A stretch of DNA of 64,000 nt from Solitalea agri. GTDB taxonomy: Bacteria; Bacteroidota; Bacteroidia; Sphingobacteriales; Sphingobacteriaceae. Under the pieces are notes generated by a model. It saw only the letters and a list, made by a program, of their open reading frames with translations, was not told where the DNA came from and made no database searches. A program made the position numbers and the translations under genes. Where the stretch lies: positions 1 to 64,000 of the forward strand of contig NZ_JAMWYS010000001.1 of NCBI RefSeq assembly GCF_023914155.1, in the 5' to 3' direction. The stretch's first letter is position 1. Every line of letters begins with the position of its first letter. Below, piece by piece: positions 53,273 through 63,600 of the stretch.

Positions 53273-54685
53273 ATGCTAAAATTAACACAGATGAGATTAA
53301 CAATTATAAAAAAATACGGGCTGCTTTTATTCCTTGGTGCCTCATTGGTAGCATGTGATAAGAACTTAAATATAAAACCCAAACAGGGTGTAGATGCTGC
53401 TGTAGCCATTGAAACTGCTGAAGATCTTGAAGCGGCACGAATTGGCTGTTACGGAATGTTAGCTAAGGGTTCATTGTATGGGACTAACCTGAATCTAGTA
53501 CCTGAGCTTTTGGGGTCGGATAGCTATTTAACCTGGCGCGGATCTTTTCAAAGTTACCGTCAGATTGCCAGAAGAAACATGCTTACTGATAATGCAGATG
53601 TTCAACGTACCTGGATTGATGCTTATCAAGCGATCGAGTTGGCTAATGTTATTTTGGACAAATATTCAATTGCTACTACTACTGATGAACAAAACAGAGT
53701 TAAAGGAACAGCATTAATGGTGCGTGGAATGATGCACTTTGAATTAGTTCGCTTGTATGCTAAACAATATGATGCAGCAACTGCAGCCACAAATGATGGG
53801 GTGCCGTTGTCCTTAATTGCGGTATATGATGAAGAAGGAGCAGCCGTACTTCCTCATAGAGAAAAGGTAAACGTCGTGTATAATCAAGTTATTACCGACT
53901 TAACAGAAGCAGCATCATTGTTGCCTGAACGAGATTCTTACTACTTTACAAAGTATACTGCTATGGCTATGCTTTCAAGGGTTTATTTGCAAATGGGCGA
54001 CTATGCTAAAGCTAGAGATGCAGCAAATGAGGTAATCGACAGTGGCAATTACGGACTGAATCCGGTTGTAACAATCGCTTTTAATAACCGCAATTCAAGT
54101 GAAAGCATTTTTGAGATTCAACAAAATGATCAGAATAATGCAGGAACTGCCAATGACGGATTAACCACCTTTTATGCAAGTAAGGCAGGAAGTGTTGGAA
54201 GAGGGGATGCTCAGGTAAATTCAGCCTTTGCTGATTCTTATGAGGATAATGACACACGTGGTGAAATGAGTTTGATCTATCATGCGGAAGAAGGTTCAGC
54301 TAGATCGACCAGTGTTTTATGTACGGGTAAGTTCACTTCTTTTGGTCAAAATATTCCTGTTATTCGTTTAGCTGAAATGTATTTAACTCGTGCTGAGTGT
54401 AATCTGCGCTTAGGAACAACTATTGGAGATACTCCTGCAAATGATCTAAACCAAATTCGTAAGCGTGCAGGGGTGACTGATATCGCTAGTCCAACTGTCG
54501 ATAATGTTTTGCATGAACGACAACTGGAATTTGCTTATGAAGGTCTCCGTATTCACGATATACGCCGCGTTAAAGCAAGTACAGGCGGATATTCATGGGA
54601 TGATCCAGAATTAGTCCTGCCTATTCCAAAACGTGAAATAGACGCAACTAAAGGTAGTCTAACACAAAATGAAGGCTACTATTAA
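53273..54685 (+). CDS. SusD/RagB family substrate-binding lipoprotein
   Basis: A 470-residue surface lipoprotein that caps the SusC barrel and binds substrate. The signal peptide ends at the lipobox LVAC. It has TPR-like helices and the SusD end RQLEFAYEGLRIHDIRRV, with PIPKREIDATKGSLTQNEGY (RagB/SusD C-terminal pattern). Two in-frame ATGs (53273 and 53291) are possible; the second gives a more typical signal peptide. It is four bases after susC. A terminator follows. Confidence 0.92.
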   Translation: MLKLTQMRLTIIKKYGLLLFLGASLVACDKNLNIKPKQGVDAAVAIETAEDLEAARIGCYGMLAKGSLYGTNLNLVPELLGSDSYLTWRGSFQSYRQIARRNMLTDNADVQRTWIDAYQAIELANVILDKYSIATTTDEQNRVKGTALMVRGMMHFELVRLYAKQYDAATAATNDGVPLSLIAVYDEEGAAVLPHREKVNVVYNQVITDLTEAASLLPERDSYYFTKYTAMAMLSRVYLQMGDYAKARDAANEVIDSGNYGLNPVVTIAFNNRNSSESIFEIQQNDQNNAGTANDGLTTFYASKAGSVGRGDAQVNSAFADSYEDNDTRGEMSLIYHAEEGSARSTSVLCTGKFTSFGQNIPVIRLAEMYLTRAECNLRLGTTIGDTPANDLNQIRKRAGVTDIASPTVDNVLHERQLEFAYEGLRIHDIRRVKASTGGYSWDDPELVLPIPKREIDATKGSLTQNEGYY

Positions 54686-54706
54686 TCAGGTATAACTTTA
54701 CTTATC

Positions 54707-54741
54707 AACCCGCCGCTTTATACGATCCGGCGGGTTTTTTT
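54707..54741 (+). terminator. Terminator after susD
   Basis: AACCCGCCG (54707-54715) pairs with CGGCGGGTT (54728-54736), then a T run. Confidence 0.92.
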
Positions 54742-54802
54742 CTTTAGAATCTCTCCTGTCGGTAGTTTTTCTTATTTTTCAACATCAATTATTAAAACTG
54801 AA

Positions 54803-57319
54803 ATGAATAAAAGGATAAGTGCTGCTTTACTGTTTTTGCTAATGGCAATTGGCGTTAAGGCACAAACAATACAATCTCCAGATGAGTTCTTAGGATATCC
54901 GCTGGGCTCTCGTTTTACCCCACATTATAAGGTATTAGCCTATTTCGATTATGTTTCGAAGAACTCTGCAATGGTAAAACTTCAAAAATATGGTGAAACC
55001 TATGAACATCGTCCATTAGAAGTAGCCATTGTTGCTTCAAATGAGAATAGTTCTAAAATTGAAGAGATCAGGAATAACAACTTGAAGCTTGCCGGTGTCC
55101 AGGAGGGTGAGCCTTCTAATTCGCAGCCAGTTATTGTTTGGCTGAGCTATAATGTACATGGTAACGAGGCGGTATCAACCGAAACCTCAATGAAGGTTTT
55201 GTTTGAATTGGTAAATCCGTCAAATGCAAAAACTAAGCAATGGTTAAAAAATACCATTGTAATTATGGATCCATGTTTAAATCCTGATGGAAGAGAGCGT
55301 TACGTTAATTTTTATACTGAACGGGTGGGTAAAAATCCTAATATGAACCTTGCCACTCGTGAGCATCAGGAACCTTGGCCAGGTGGTCGTCCCAATCATT
55401 ATTTATTTGATTTGAATCGCGATTGGGCTTGGCAAACGCAGCAGGAAACCCAATATCGCATGGCCTTGTATAATAAATGGTTGCCGCAGGTTCACGTTGA
55501 TTTTCATGAAATGGGAATAAATGAGCCATATTTCTTTGCTCCAGCAGCTGCGCCATATCATGAAGCTCTTACTCAGTGGCAGCGTGATTTCCAGGTTCAA
55601 ATTGGTAAAAATAACGCTATGTATTTCGATCAGAATAATTGGTTGTATTTCACCAAAGAGGTTTTTGACCTGTTTTATCCAAGTTATGGTGATACTTATC
55701 CTATGTTTAATGGTGCTATTGGGATGACCTTTGAGCAAGGAGGCTCTGGACGGGCTGGCTTAGGAGTTATTACCCGTGAAGGTGATACCTTGACATTGAA
55801 GAATAGGATTGACCATCACTTTACAACCAGTTTATCCACCATTGAGGTTGCCTCTACCAATGCCGATAAGGCAGTAAAAGAGTTTAAAAACTACTTTGCT
55901 TCAGCTAAAACAAGTCCGAAAGGCCAATATAAATCATACATTATTAAAGGGGCCAATTCGGCAAAAATCAATGATTTTGCAAAACTCCTTGATAAAAATG
56001 GGATCGAATATGGTTACGGGTCATCGGTAAAATCAGCATCGGGTTTTAATTACATAACTGGCAAGGTTGAAACTTTTTCCATTGATAAAACGGATTTGGT
56101 TATTAATACTTATCAACCTAAATCAGTATTCATTAATGTATTGTTTGATGCAAAGCCTAAGCTCGCCGATTCAATCACTTATGATTTAACATCATGGGCA
56201 TTACCTTACTCTTGGGGTTTAAATGCCTATGCTTCTGCAGCCCTCTTGAAGCCAGCAGTTGCAAAGCTGCCAATAGAGAGTGCCATAGGTATAACGGTTC
56301 AGCCTGTTGCTTATTTATGCGAATGGAACAGTGTTGCTTCGGCAAGATTCCTTTCGGCGTTATTGCAAGATAAAGTATCGGTTCGTTTTGCTGAAACTGC
56401 TTTTGAGTTAAATGGAAAAAGCTATGCTCCGGGGACTTTAATTATAACCCGTGCCGGCAATCAGTTGGTAGGTAATAGTTTTGATAAGCTTGTTAAATCG
56501 GCAGCGCAGACCACTGGTGTACAAATTGATATGACGTTAACAGGCTTTGTTAGTAAAGGCGCTGACTTTGGTTCTTCGTCTGTTCATATGATTAAGGCTC
56601 CTAAAGTGGCTGTTTTAATGGGTGATGATGTTTCGGAGAATGCGTTTGGTGAAGTTTGGCATTTCTTTGAACAACAGTTGAACTACCCCGTTGATGTGGT
56701 TCAGGCTGATCGATTCGATCGACTCAAACTCACTGATTATGATGTATTGATATTGCCTAATGGGACATATTCGATACTATCTTCTGATAGAGACCTTTCA
56801 AAACTGCGCGACTGGGCGAGAGGTGGAGGAAGAGTTATTGCTATGGAAAATGCTGTAGCGCAATTGGCAGGTAAGGCCGGGTTTAGTTTGAAACAAAAAA
56901 CGGAGGATACCGATACCAATTCAGCAGAAAAAGGAAATATGATAACTTATAGCAGTCGTTCGAGAAATGATTTGTCAGAAAACAGTATAGGAAGTATTTA
57001 TAAAATTAAGATGGATAATACACATCCACTTGGTTTTGGATATACCGACACTTATTTTTCCCTTCGGCAGGATATAAACACTTATCAACTTTTACCTAAA
57101 GGCAACTGGAATGTAGGTGTTATTGGCGACAATGGACTTGTAAGTGGTTTTGTTGGTTATAAAGCAAAATCGAAATTAAAAAACACGCTGATTTTCGGTG
57201 TTGAAGAAGTAGGTGCCGGTCAATTCATTTATATGGCTGATAATCCAATATTCCGAAGTTTTTGGGAGAGTGGTAAAGTATTGTTTAGCAATGCTGTTTT
57301 TCTGGTGGGACAAGAATAA
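54803..57319 (+). CDS. Secreted M14 family zinc carboxypeptidase
   Basis: An 838-residue exported protein with a signal peptide (1-20, ending VKA). The M14 zinc motif is His119 and Glu122 (NVHGNEAVSTE), with DPCLNPDGRERY (156-167) and a third ligand at His231 or His235 (HVDFHEMG). The catalytic Glu is probably Glu311 (MTFEQGGSGR). The C-terminal half (from about 590) looks like a GATase1-type domain (VAVLMGDDVSENAFGEVWHF). It removes C-terminal residues from peptides. It is behind its own terminator and promoter-like TATTTTTC, next to the SusCD pair. Confidence 0.88.
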   Translation: MNKRISAALLFLLMAIGVKAQTIQSPDEFLGYPLGSRFTPHYKVLAYFDYVSKNSAMVKLQKYGETYEHRPLEVAIVASNENSSKIEEIRNNNLKLAGVQEGEPSNSQPVIVWLSYNVHGNEAVSTETSMKVLFELVNPSNAKTKQWLKNTIVIMDPCLNPDGRERYVNFYTERVGKNPNMNLATREHQEPWPGGRPNHYLFDLNRDWAWQTQQETQYRMALYNKWLPQVHVDFHEMGINEPYFFAPAAAPYHEALTQWQRDFQVQIGKNNAMYFDQNNWLYFTKEVFDLFYPSYGDTYPMFNGAIGMTFEQGGSGRAGLGVITREGDTLTLKNRIDHHFTTSLSTIEVASTNADKAVKEFKNYFASAKTSPKGQYKSYIIKGANSAKINDFAKLLDKNGIEYGYGSSVKSASGFNYITGKVETFSIDKTDLVINTYQPKSVFINVLFDAKPKLADSITYDLTSWALPYSWGLNAYASAALLKPAVAKLPIESAIGITVQPVAYLCEWNSVASARFLSALLQDKVSVRFAETAFELNGKSYAPGTLIITRAGNQLVGNSFDKLVKSAAQTTGVQIDMTLTGFVSKGADFGSSSVHMIKAPKVAVLMGDDVSENAFGEVWHFFEQQLNYPVDVVQADRFDRLKLTDYDVLILPNGTYSILSSDRDLSKLRDWARGGGRVIAMENAVAQLAGKAGFSLKQKTEDTDTNSAEKGNMITYSSRSRNDLSENSIGSIYKIKMDNTHPLGFGYTDTYFSLRQDINTYQLLPKGNWNVGVIGDNGLVSGFVGYKAKSKLKNTLIFGVEEVGAGQFIYMADNPIFRSFWESGKVLFSNAVFLVGQE

Positions 57320-57335
57320 AGGAACTGCTTAAAAG

Positions 57336-57363
57336 AAAAGGGGCTCGCCACAAGCCCCTTTTT
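57336..57363. terminator. Bidirectional terminator after the M14 gene
   Basis: AAAAGGGGCT (57336-57345) pairs with AGCCCCTTTT (57353-57362), with a seven-base loop and T-rich flanks on both strands. It serves the M14 gene and the minus-strand gene at 57387-57749. Confidence 0.9.
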
Positions 57364-57386
57364 ATTTAGTATATGAAGAGAGAAGT

Positions 57387-57749
57387 TTACTTTTCAATCC
57401 GTTTGAAACTATCGACAACGGTATTGTTTAAATCAGTATCTGTGTAATGCAGACCAATTTCATAGGTTAGTCTTTCAGGGATAGCATTGTATGCAATATC
57501 TACCTGTGCTAAAATTCTGAAGTAACCATTCCCCAGATTTGTTAGTGTCATTTTGTCTATTGGAACCCAAAGTTTAGTTGTAAACGGTTTTAGTTTTTCA
57601 ATGGTATATTTTTGTGCAATTGCTTTTGCATTTTTTTCTGCTGATTGCGTGTAACTTGATGGATTAATATGTTGCGATTTTGAAACATAGAGTCCAAATA
57701 CGCTAAACATTAGTAGGTAAGAGAGTTTATAAACAAGATAGGTTTTCAT
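57387..57749 (-). CDS. Small secreted protein of unknown function
   Basis: A 120-residue protein with a signal peptide (about 1-24, ending near YVSKSQ). The mature part is a mix of charged and aromatic residues without a known motif; LTYEIGLHYTDTDLNNTV near the end looks like beta strands. I do not recognise a family. It stands alone on the minus strand between the M14 gene and the PspC gene. It could be a periplasmic protein or a small adaptor; nothing further can be supported. Confidence 0.6.
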   Translation of the reverse strand: MKTYLVYKLSYLLMFSVFGLYVSKSQHINPSSYTQSAEKNAKAIAQKYTIEKLKPFTTKLWVPIDKMTLTNLGNGYFRILAQVDIAYNAIPERLTYEIGLHYTDTDLNNTVVDSFKRIEK

Positions 57750-57863
57750 ATGATGCTTGGTTTTTTGTGTTGATTAAGTTTTTTTCGTATTCCTCATTAT
57801 TTTTATGTTCTCTGCTTATGACGCTTTGTTCCTTTATGATGTTGCACTTGATTGTTAATTTTT

Positions 57864-57900
57864 ATGGCCGAAGAGCGAACAAGTAAACTCATTCGGCCAT
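57864..57900. repeat. Hairpin after the PspC gene
   Basis: ATGGCCGAA (57864-57872) pairs perfectly with TTCGGCCAT (57892-57900). On the minus strand there is an A-rich, not T-rich, sequence after it, so it is not a standard intrinsic terminator; it may end or protect the PspC mRNA in another way. Confidence 0.55.
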
Positions 57901-57930
57901 TGATATATTAAGATGAACGTTTTTTAATAG

Positions 57931-59802
57931 TTAGAATTCTTCACCACTTGATTTATAAGTGCGTTCAATTCTCCAGCTTTCTTTGTTGTACGGATCTCGG
58001 GCGTCTTTTTTCTTGCGGATAATAATTTCGTACGGTTCAGATTTTACATCATTTCCATCTTTAATAGTTACTTGGGTAGAAATCTTGTAATCACCATTAT
58101 CTTCCTGATCTATATTTTGATTATTAGAATCGATTGTAATGTTTGCGTTTAAACTGCTGAGTTTGATGTTTATCTCTTCGCGGGCAATTTTTTTCAAAAG
58201 GCCATCAAGGTCTTCCGAACGACTAAAAGCACTTGGGTTAAATCCATTTCTACATTTTACACCAGTTTCGGTAACCAACCATGATTGCGAAGATTTGTTG
58301 TCGGAGTCATTATCCTCACATTCGTAATAATAAGGGTCTCTCATTATGGAGTTCATTTGCTCGTCAACAATAACCTTACTGTTTACAGGTAATTGCAAAA
58401 TCAATTCTACCTCCTGCACACGCCATAATCCATTATTTTTTAATTCATAATGACGGTTGAAAGTCATCGTAGAGTCTTTTTGAATAAAGTTGTACAGGAT
58501 ATTTTGAGCATTTTCAATCGCATTGTCAAAGTTTTTACCTTTTGACTTGTAGATTTTTATCAAATGAGCTTTGGTGTCAGGACTTTTTTCAATTCTTAGA
58601 TTTACTTCATCCATATCAAAATCATCACTATAATGGGTAATAGATTTGCCACTTTTAATAGTGATATTATAACGTAAGCTGTCTGAATGAGTTAACCATT
58701 TCTTGTCATCGGCATATAAATACCAGGTATTGTTTTTTACAGGGGCTAAGTCTATTGACTGGCGAATTGTTGCTTCTTCCTTAAAGCTCGCGGCAGAGCG
58801 GCCAGCATACAGGGCAAAAACAAAAAGAGAGACAACCCAAGCCGCCAACATTGCAAATGCTGCTCCTCTGTTTATAAAGCTTCTGTTAAAGATGATTTTT
58901 ATTCCCAACCAGATAATGAACAAGGCCGGAACCATTACCAATACAAATAATGAAAGTAACAGAGGCACACGGAAGGTGGGGTCAACAAAGTTTAAAGGCG
59001 GGAAATTTTTTAACCCAAATGATTCGGAAAAAACAATGGCAGTTGAGCCTGTGAAAATAGCCAACAGCGCTGCTACGGCTGCCATTATTATAATCACAGC
59101 AATGAATATAACGAAGGTTTTTAAGGCCACTTTTAAGATTCTTCCTATCACTTCGAAAAAGCGTTCGAAAAATGTTTTTAGACCCGAATTATGTTGAACC
59201 TCATTTAGTTTATCATTTGCTGCCTTTTTTATCGAAGCTAAGGTTGCTGCCTCGCCTTTCATTGCCATTTTATCGGCAACAGTTTTAGCCTCAGGAACAG
59301 CTACCCATAAAATGATGTAAATGATCAAGCCAAATCCCCAGGTTAGCGTAAGTAGTGCCCAAATAAGGCGGATCCATGTGGGGTCGATTTCTAAGTAGTT
59401 TGCAACACCCGAACAAACACCACCAATTATTTGATTATCACTATCTCTAAATAAACGACGTTTAACTTTCGAATAGTCATCTGCGAAACCTTTAGACGTG
59501 GTAGATTGAAATGAAGCAGTTGTTTGTTCTTCAACATCCACTTCAAAATCACTCACTTTTCCCATTTTGGCAATAACCTCTTCAACATCACCTAAAAAGA
59601 TAACCTGTCTGTTTTCTTTGGTTAGTTTTTCAGTTAGGAGTTCAGCAATACGGTTTTCGATATCTGTAATTATCTCAAAGTTATCCTCTGAAGTAGAAAA
59701 GTGTCGCTTAACATCATTTATATATGATTTAAGCACCTCGTAACCATCTTCTTCAATATGAAAAATGATGCCACTTATATTTATGATTATTGTCTTGTTC
59801 AT
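57931..59802 (-). CDS. PspC domain membrane protein
   Basis: A 623-residue protein. The first 90 residues are a soluble start (INISGIIFHIEEDGYEVL). A PspC domain follows at about 113-175 (RRLFRDSDNQIIGGVCSGVA, then YLEIDPTWIRLIW and a helix). More helices lie at about 220-250, 280-300 and 312-330, and the last 290 residues are outside the cytoplasm. The gene starts ten bases after the PadR stop and forms an operon with it. PspC-type proteins act in envelope stress sensing. The large size is usual in Bacteroidota. Confidence 0.88.
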   Translation of the reverse strand: MNKTIIINISGIIFHIEEDGYEVLKSYINDVKRHFSTSEDNFEIITDIENRIAELLTEKLTKENRQVIFLGDVEEVIAKMGKVSDFEVDVEEQTTASFQSTTSKGFADDYSKVKRRLFRDSDNQIIGGVCSGVANYLEIDPTWIRLIWALLTLTWGFGLIIYIILWVAVPEAKTVADKMAMKGEAATLASIKKAANDKLNEVQHNSGLKTFFERFFEVIGRILKVALKTFVIFIAVIIIMAAVAALLAIFTGSTAIVFSESFGLKNFPPLNFVDPTFRVPLLLSLFVLVMVPALFIIWLGIKIIFNRSFINRGAAFAMLAAWVVSLFVFALYAGRSAASFKEEATIRQSIDLAPVKNNTWYLYADDKKWLTHSDSLRYNITIKSGKSITHYSDDFDMDEVNLRIEKSPDTKAHLIKIYKSKGKNFDNAIENAQNILYNFIQKDSTMTFNRHYELKNNGLWRVQEVELILQLPVNSKVIVDEQMNSIMRDPYYYECEDNDSDNKSSQSWLVTETGVKCRNGFNPSAFSRSEDLDGLLKKIAREEINIKLSSLNANITIDSNNQNIDQEDNGDYKISTQVTIKDGNDVKSEPYEIIIRKKKDARDPYNKESWRIERTYKSSGEEF

Positions 59803-59812
59803 TGCAGTAGAT

Positions 59813-60220
59813 TTATTGGTTGTTCAGTTGTTCGTTATTTTCTTCTGAACTCTCCTGATCAGAAGATGATTGATCTATTGTTTTTTCTCCATTATGATTT
59901 GAAGTAGCTGCTGAAACCGCATAAACGAGTTCTTGCCAGGTTACATTCAATTGTCCAAGTACCTTTAAGCCGTCCTCTGATAATTTATAATATTTACGCG
60001 GCGGTCCCGAAGCCGACTCCACCCAATTATAAACTAACAGTCCGTTATTTTTTAATCTTGTCAATAGAGGATAGAGTGTGCCCTCCACTACTAATAGACG
60101 GGCATTACGCAATTCCTCCATAATATCTGAGGCATATATTTCCCCTCGGGAAATTATCGAAAGGATACAATACTCTAGTATTCCTTTCCTCATTTGGGTT
60201 TGCGTGTTTTCGATTATCAT
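59813..60220 (-). CDS. PadR family transcriptional regulator
   Basis: A 135-residue regulator. The winged-helix domain runs from about residue 9 (MRKGILEYCILSIISRGEIY) through the recognition helix and wing (LLVVEGTLYPLLTRLKNNGL, SGPPRKYYKLSEDG). The last 30 residues are an acidic, Ser- and Gln-rich tail. I start at the ATG with complement 60218-60220; an upstream ATG at 60256 is less likely because a promoter box lies between. It probably controls its own operon with the PspC gene. Confidence 0.9.
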   Translation of the reverse strand: MIIENTQTQMRKGILEYCILSIISRGEIYASDIMEELRNARLLVVEGTLYPLLTRLKNNGLLVYNWVESASGPPRKYYKLSEDGLKVLGQLNVTWQELVYAVSAATSNHNGEKTIDQSSSDQESSEENNEQLNNQ

Positions 60221-60224
60221 ATTA

Positions 60225-60232
60225 CAAAGATA
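60225..60232 (-). promoter_or_regulatory. Candidate promoter for padR-pspC
   Basis: On the minus strand these bases read TATCTTTG, an exact TAnnTTTG match. It ends only four bases before the PadR ATG, so the mRNA could be leaderless or nearly so. Confidence 0.4.
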
Positions 60233-60360
60233 TATGCTTTTAATAATACCATGCAATACATAGTACTAAATGTAACACGTGTTTTACATTGAATCAATTT
60301 TGCGAGGCGAACCAAAAGCTTTAATGAATTGTTAAATTGATAATAGATATTACGTATGAG

Positions 60361-60382
60361 TGTTAAAATGGTATTTTTAACA
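60361..60382. promoter_or_regulatory. 22-bp dyad upstream of the second susC
   Basis: TGTTAAAA (60361-60368) and TTTTAACA (60375-60382) are perfect inverted arms around a six-base spacer. It could be a site for PadR or for a regulator of susC. Its layout matches the dyad at 50143-50164, but the sequence does not. Confidence 0.35.
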
Positions 60383-60633
60383 TTAAAAGAATATCAATTT
60401 GCTAGACTATGGTTTAATGTGCAAATCATTGATTATGTATTTATTAATACGATTAAATATTTAAAGATCGATTAATATATTTTAAAACTATCGGGTTTTT
60501 TAGTGCCAATATTCTAATAATTTATATTTATTGAACAGATACTTCATAGTAAAGCATTTGTATTTTTCGAATAATGTAAAATTTTAATAATCAGAATTTT
60601 ATGTTAAATTAGGTATATCTAAATGCTCTTTAT

Positions 60634-63600
60634 ATGAAAAAGTATCTACACATTTTGCTGTTGCTACTCTTTATGGGAATTTCAGCCACAGCTTTCTCAC
60701 AACAACGCACTATTAAAGGGACTGTCACCTCGGCTGACGACAAGCAGCCCATCCCTTCGGTAACGGTTATGATTAAGGGAACCAGCACGGCTACTCAAAC
60801 AGATTTGGATGGCAAGTACAGTATCAAAGCTGCCGAAGGGGCAACGCTGGTATTCTCTTACATAGGCTATTTATCACGAGAGATAAAACTTGGTTCTGGC
60901 GATGTTGTAAACGTAACTCTTTCACTTGACTCTCGTCAATTAGGAGAGGTGGTGGTAACTGCACTTGGTATTTCAAAAGAAAAGAAAACCTTGGGCTATA
61001 CTGCCACCGAATTAAAGGGAGATCAGGTCTCAACAGTTAAAGAAAGTAACATTGCTAATGCCTTATCTGGCAAAGTAGCAGGTGTTGTTGTAACCCCATC
61101 TTCTAGTGGACCTGGTAGCGCTTCTCGTATTGTTATTCGGGGAAATCGCTCGCTAAGTCAAAATAGCCAGCCATTATATGTGGTTGATGGTGTTCCAATT
61201 GATAATTCAGACAATGGGAACGTAGGTGTTAAGCCTGGTGATGCAACCCAACAATATGACAGGTTAGATTATGGTAATGGTATCGGCGATATTAACCCGG
61301 ACGATATCGAATCAATGTCGGTGTTAAAAGGGCCAAATGCAGCAGCATTATATGGCTCAAGAGCGAATAATGGGGTAATTATAATCACCACCAAGAAAGG
61401 ACGGGCAGGTAAAGGTGTTGGGGTAACATTCACATCCAGCACTACCATCGAAGATCCTTTAGTACTGCCTGAATATCAAAATCAATACGGACAGGGTGCA
61501 TTAGGCAAAGCTCCAACCGATATGACCGCCTTACTAAGTACTCCTGGATCGTGGGGAGCAAAGCTCGACGGTTCACAACAGTTATATTATAACGGAACCC
61601 AAAAAGCATATTCTGCCCAACCTAATAACGTAAAGGATTATTTTAAAACAGGCCAAACCTATGCTAATACGTTAGCCCTTGAAAGCGGAAATGAAAATCT
61701 AACGTTCAGGTTCTCTTACTCAAACTTTTATAGTAAAGGAATGTTGCCTAACAGCGACCTGCTGAAAAACACGTTTAACCTACGGGGGACAGCCAAGTTT
61801 GGCAAACGAATATCGGTAGACGCCAAAATCACTTATTTTACGCAAGATGCCGATCACAGGCCATATATGGGGGATAACTACGATAACCCCACACTGCAAC
61901 TATTACAGATGCCACGAAATGTTGCAAACAGTGATATTCAAACCTATAAAAATGCCGACGGAACTTTAAGCTCATGGGGAAGTACTATACAAAACCCATA
62001 TTGGACTCAGTATGCGAACACCAATGGCGATACTCGCCGCCGTCTTACAGGCATGATAAGTGGTAGCTATCAATTTACGGATTGGTTTACAGCACAAGTA
62101 CGCTTTGGTTCTGATTACTTAAATCAGACCATCAATCAGACTTTTCCTTATTACCACGTGCTTTATACGAAGGGACGGGTAACAGAACGTACACCTCAAA
62201 CACTTGAATCTAATTTTGATGCACTTTTAATGTTTAAGAAGAATATTGCCAGTAATATTACATTTAATGGTAGTCTTGGGGGTAACATGTTACACCAGCG
62301 CTTTGAAGATGTGGGTTATATAGGCGATTCATTCAAGGTGCCTGATTTGGAAACTATTGGTAATACAGCAACTCAGCAGGTCACCTATAATTTTAGCGAG
62401 AAAAGAGTAAACTCAGTTTATGCATCCGCAGAGTTTGGTTATAACAATTACCTTTTCCTTAGTGTAACGGGTCGAAACGACTGGTCGTCCTCATTGCCAA
62501 GTAATAACCGTTCCTATTTTTATCCATCAGTAAGTGCCTCTTGGGTATTTAGTGAAATGTTTCAGCTTTCTCCTTCAACAATTTCATTCGGAAAACTTCG
62601 CCTATCATATGCAAAGGTAGGTTCTGATGTAATTCCTTATCAAACACTTAGCTTATACAGTATTGATCCAAGGCTTTATAATGGCTCACCCAGAAGCTAT
62701 GTGCCTCAAGTAAAACCAAATGAAAATTTAAAACCCGAGACCACTAATTCTTTTGAGATAGGCGCCGAGTTAAGATTCTTAAATAATCGCTTGTATACCG
62801 ATTTTTCTTACTACAACACAAAATCTAAAGATCAGATCGTTTCACTCCCTGTTCCTCAGTCAACAGGCTATACCCAACAATGGGCCAATGCCGGCGAACT
62901 TACTAATAAAGGAGTTGAAGTATTAGTAGGTGGTATACCGGTAAAGACCAAGGACTTCACTTGGGACGCCAGTTTGAACTTTGCACATAATGAAAATACA
63001 TTAAATTCTTTATTACCAGGCTTTCCTACCTACCTATTAGGAGATTTAGATCAAACTCCAACAGTTAAAATTGCCGCCACAGTTGGCGGAGGTTACGGGG
63101 ATATTTATGGAAACACTTATTTGAAAGATTCACAAGGCAGATTGGTTTTAGATGCAAATGGTATTCCATTATCGTCATCTAGTCCTGTTATACTTGGCAA
63201 CTATCAACCTAAATGGACCGCCGGATTTACCAATACCTTAACTTATAAAAATCTGGCTTTCTCATTTTTGATTGATGCCAGAGTTGGTGGTCAATTGTAC
63301 TCGTATACTGATCAATATTTAACCTCATTGGGTGTTTCGCTCGAATCACTTGAAGGTCGTGAAGGAGGGGTGCCGGTTTCGGGAGTTAATGAGGCCGGCA
63401 ATGTTGTTAACACCAACGTTGAAGCTTCTTCGTATTATAACACACGAAACGCACGTATTGCCGAGCAATATATCTATAGTGCAACTAACGTTCGACTTCG
63501 TGAAGCATCACTTCAATATAGAGTGCCAATAAAGAATCAGTTTTTCAGAAGTTTTACGGTAGGCTTGGTAGGGCGAAACTTGTTTTTCATCTCAAAGAAA

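Larger units (their letters stand above)
60221..60633. other. 413-base AT-rich gap before the second susC
   Basis: Divergent control region between padR and susC. It contains TGTTAAAA-TGGTAT-TTTTAACA (60361-60382), eight-base arms around six bases, and TATTTTTC at 60561-60568. No other gene or RNA is supported. Confidence 0.5.
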
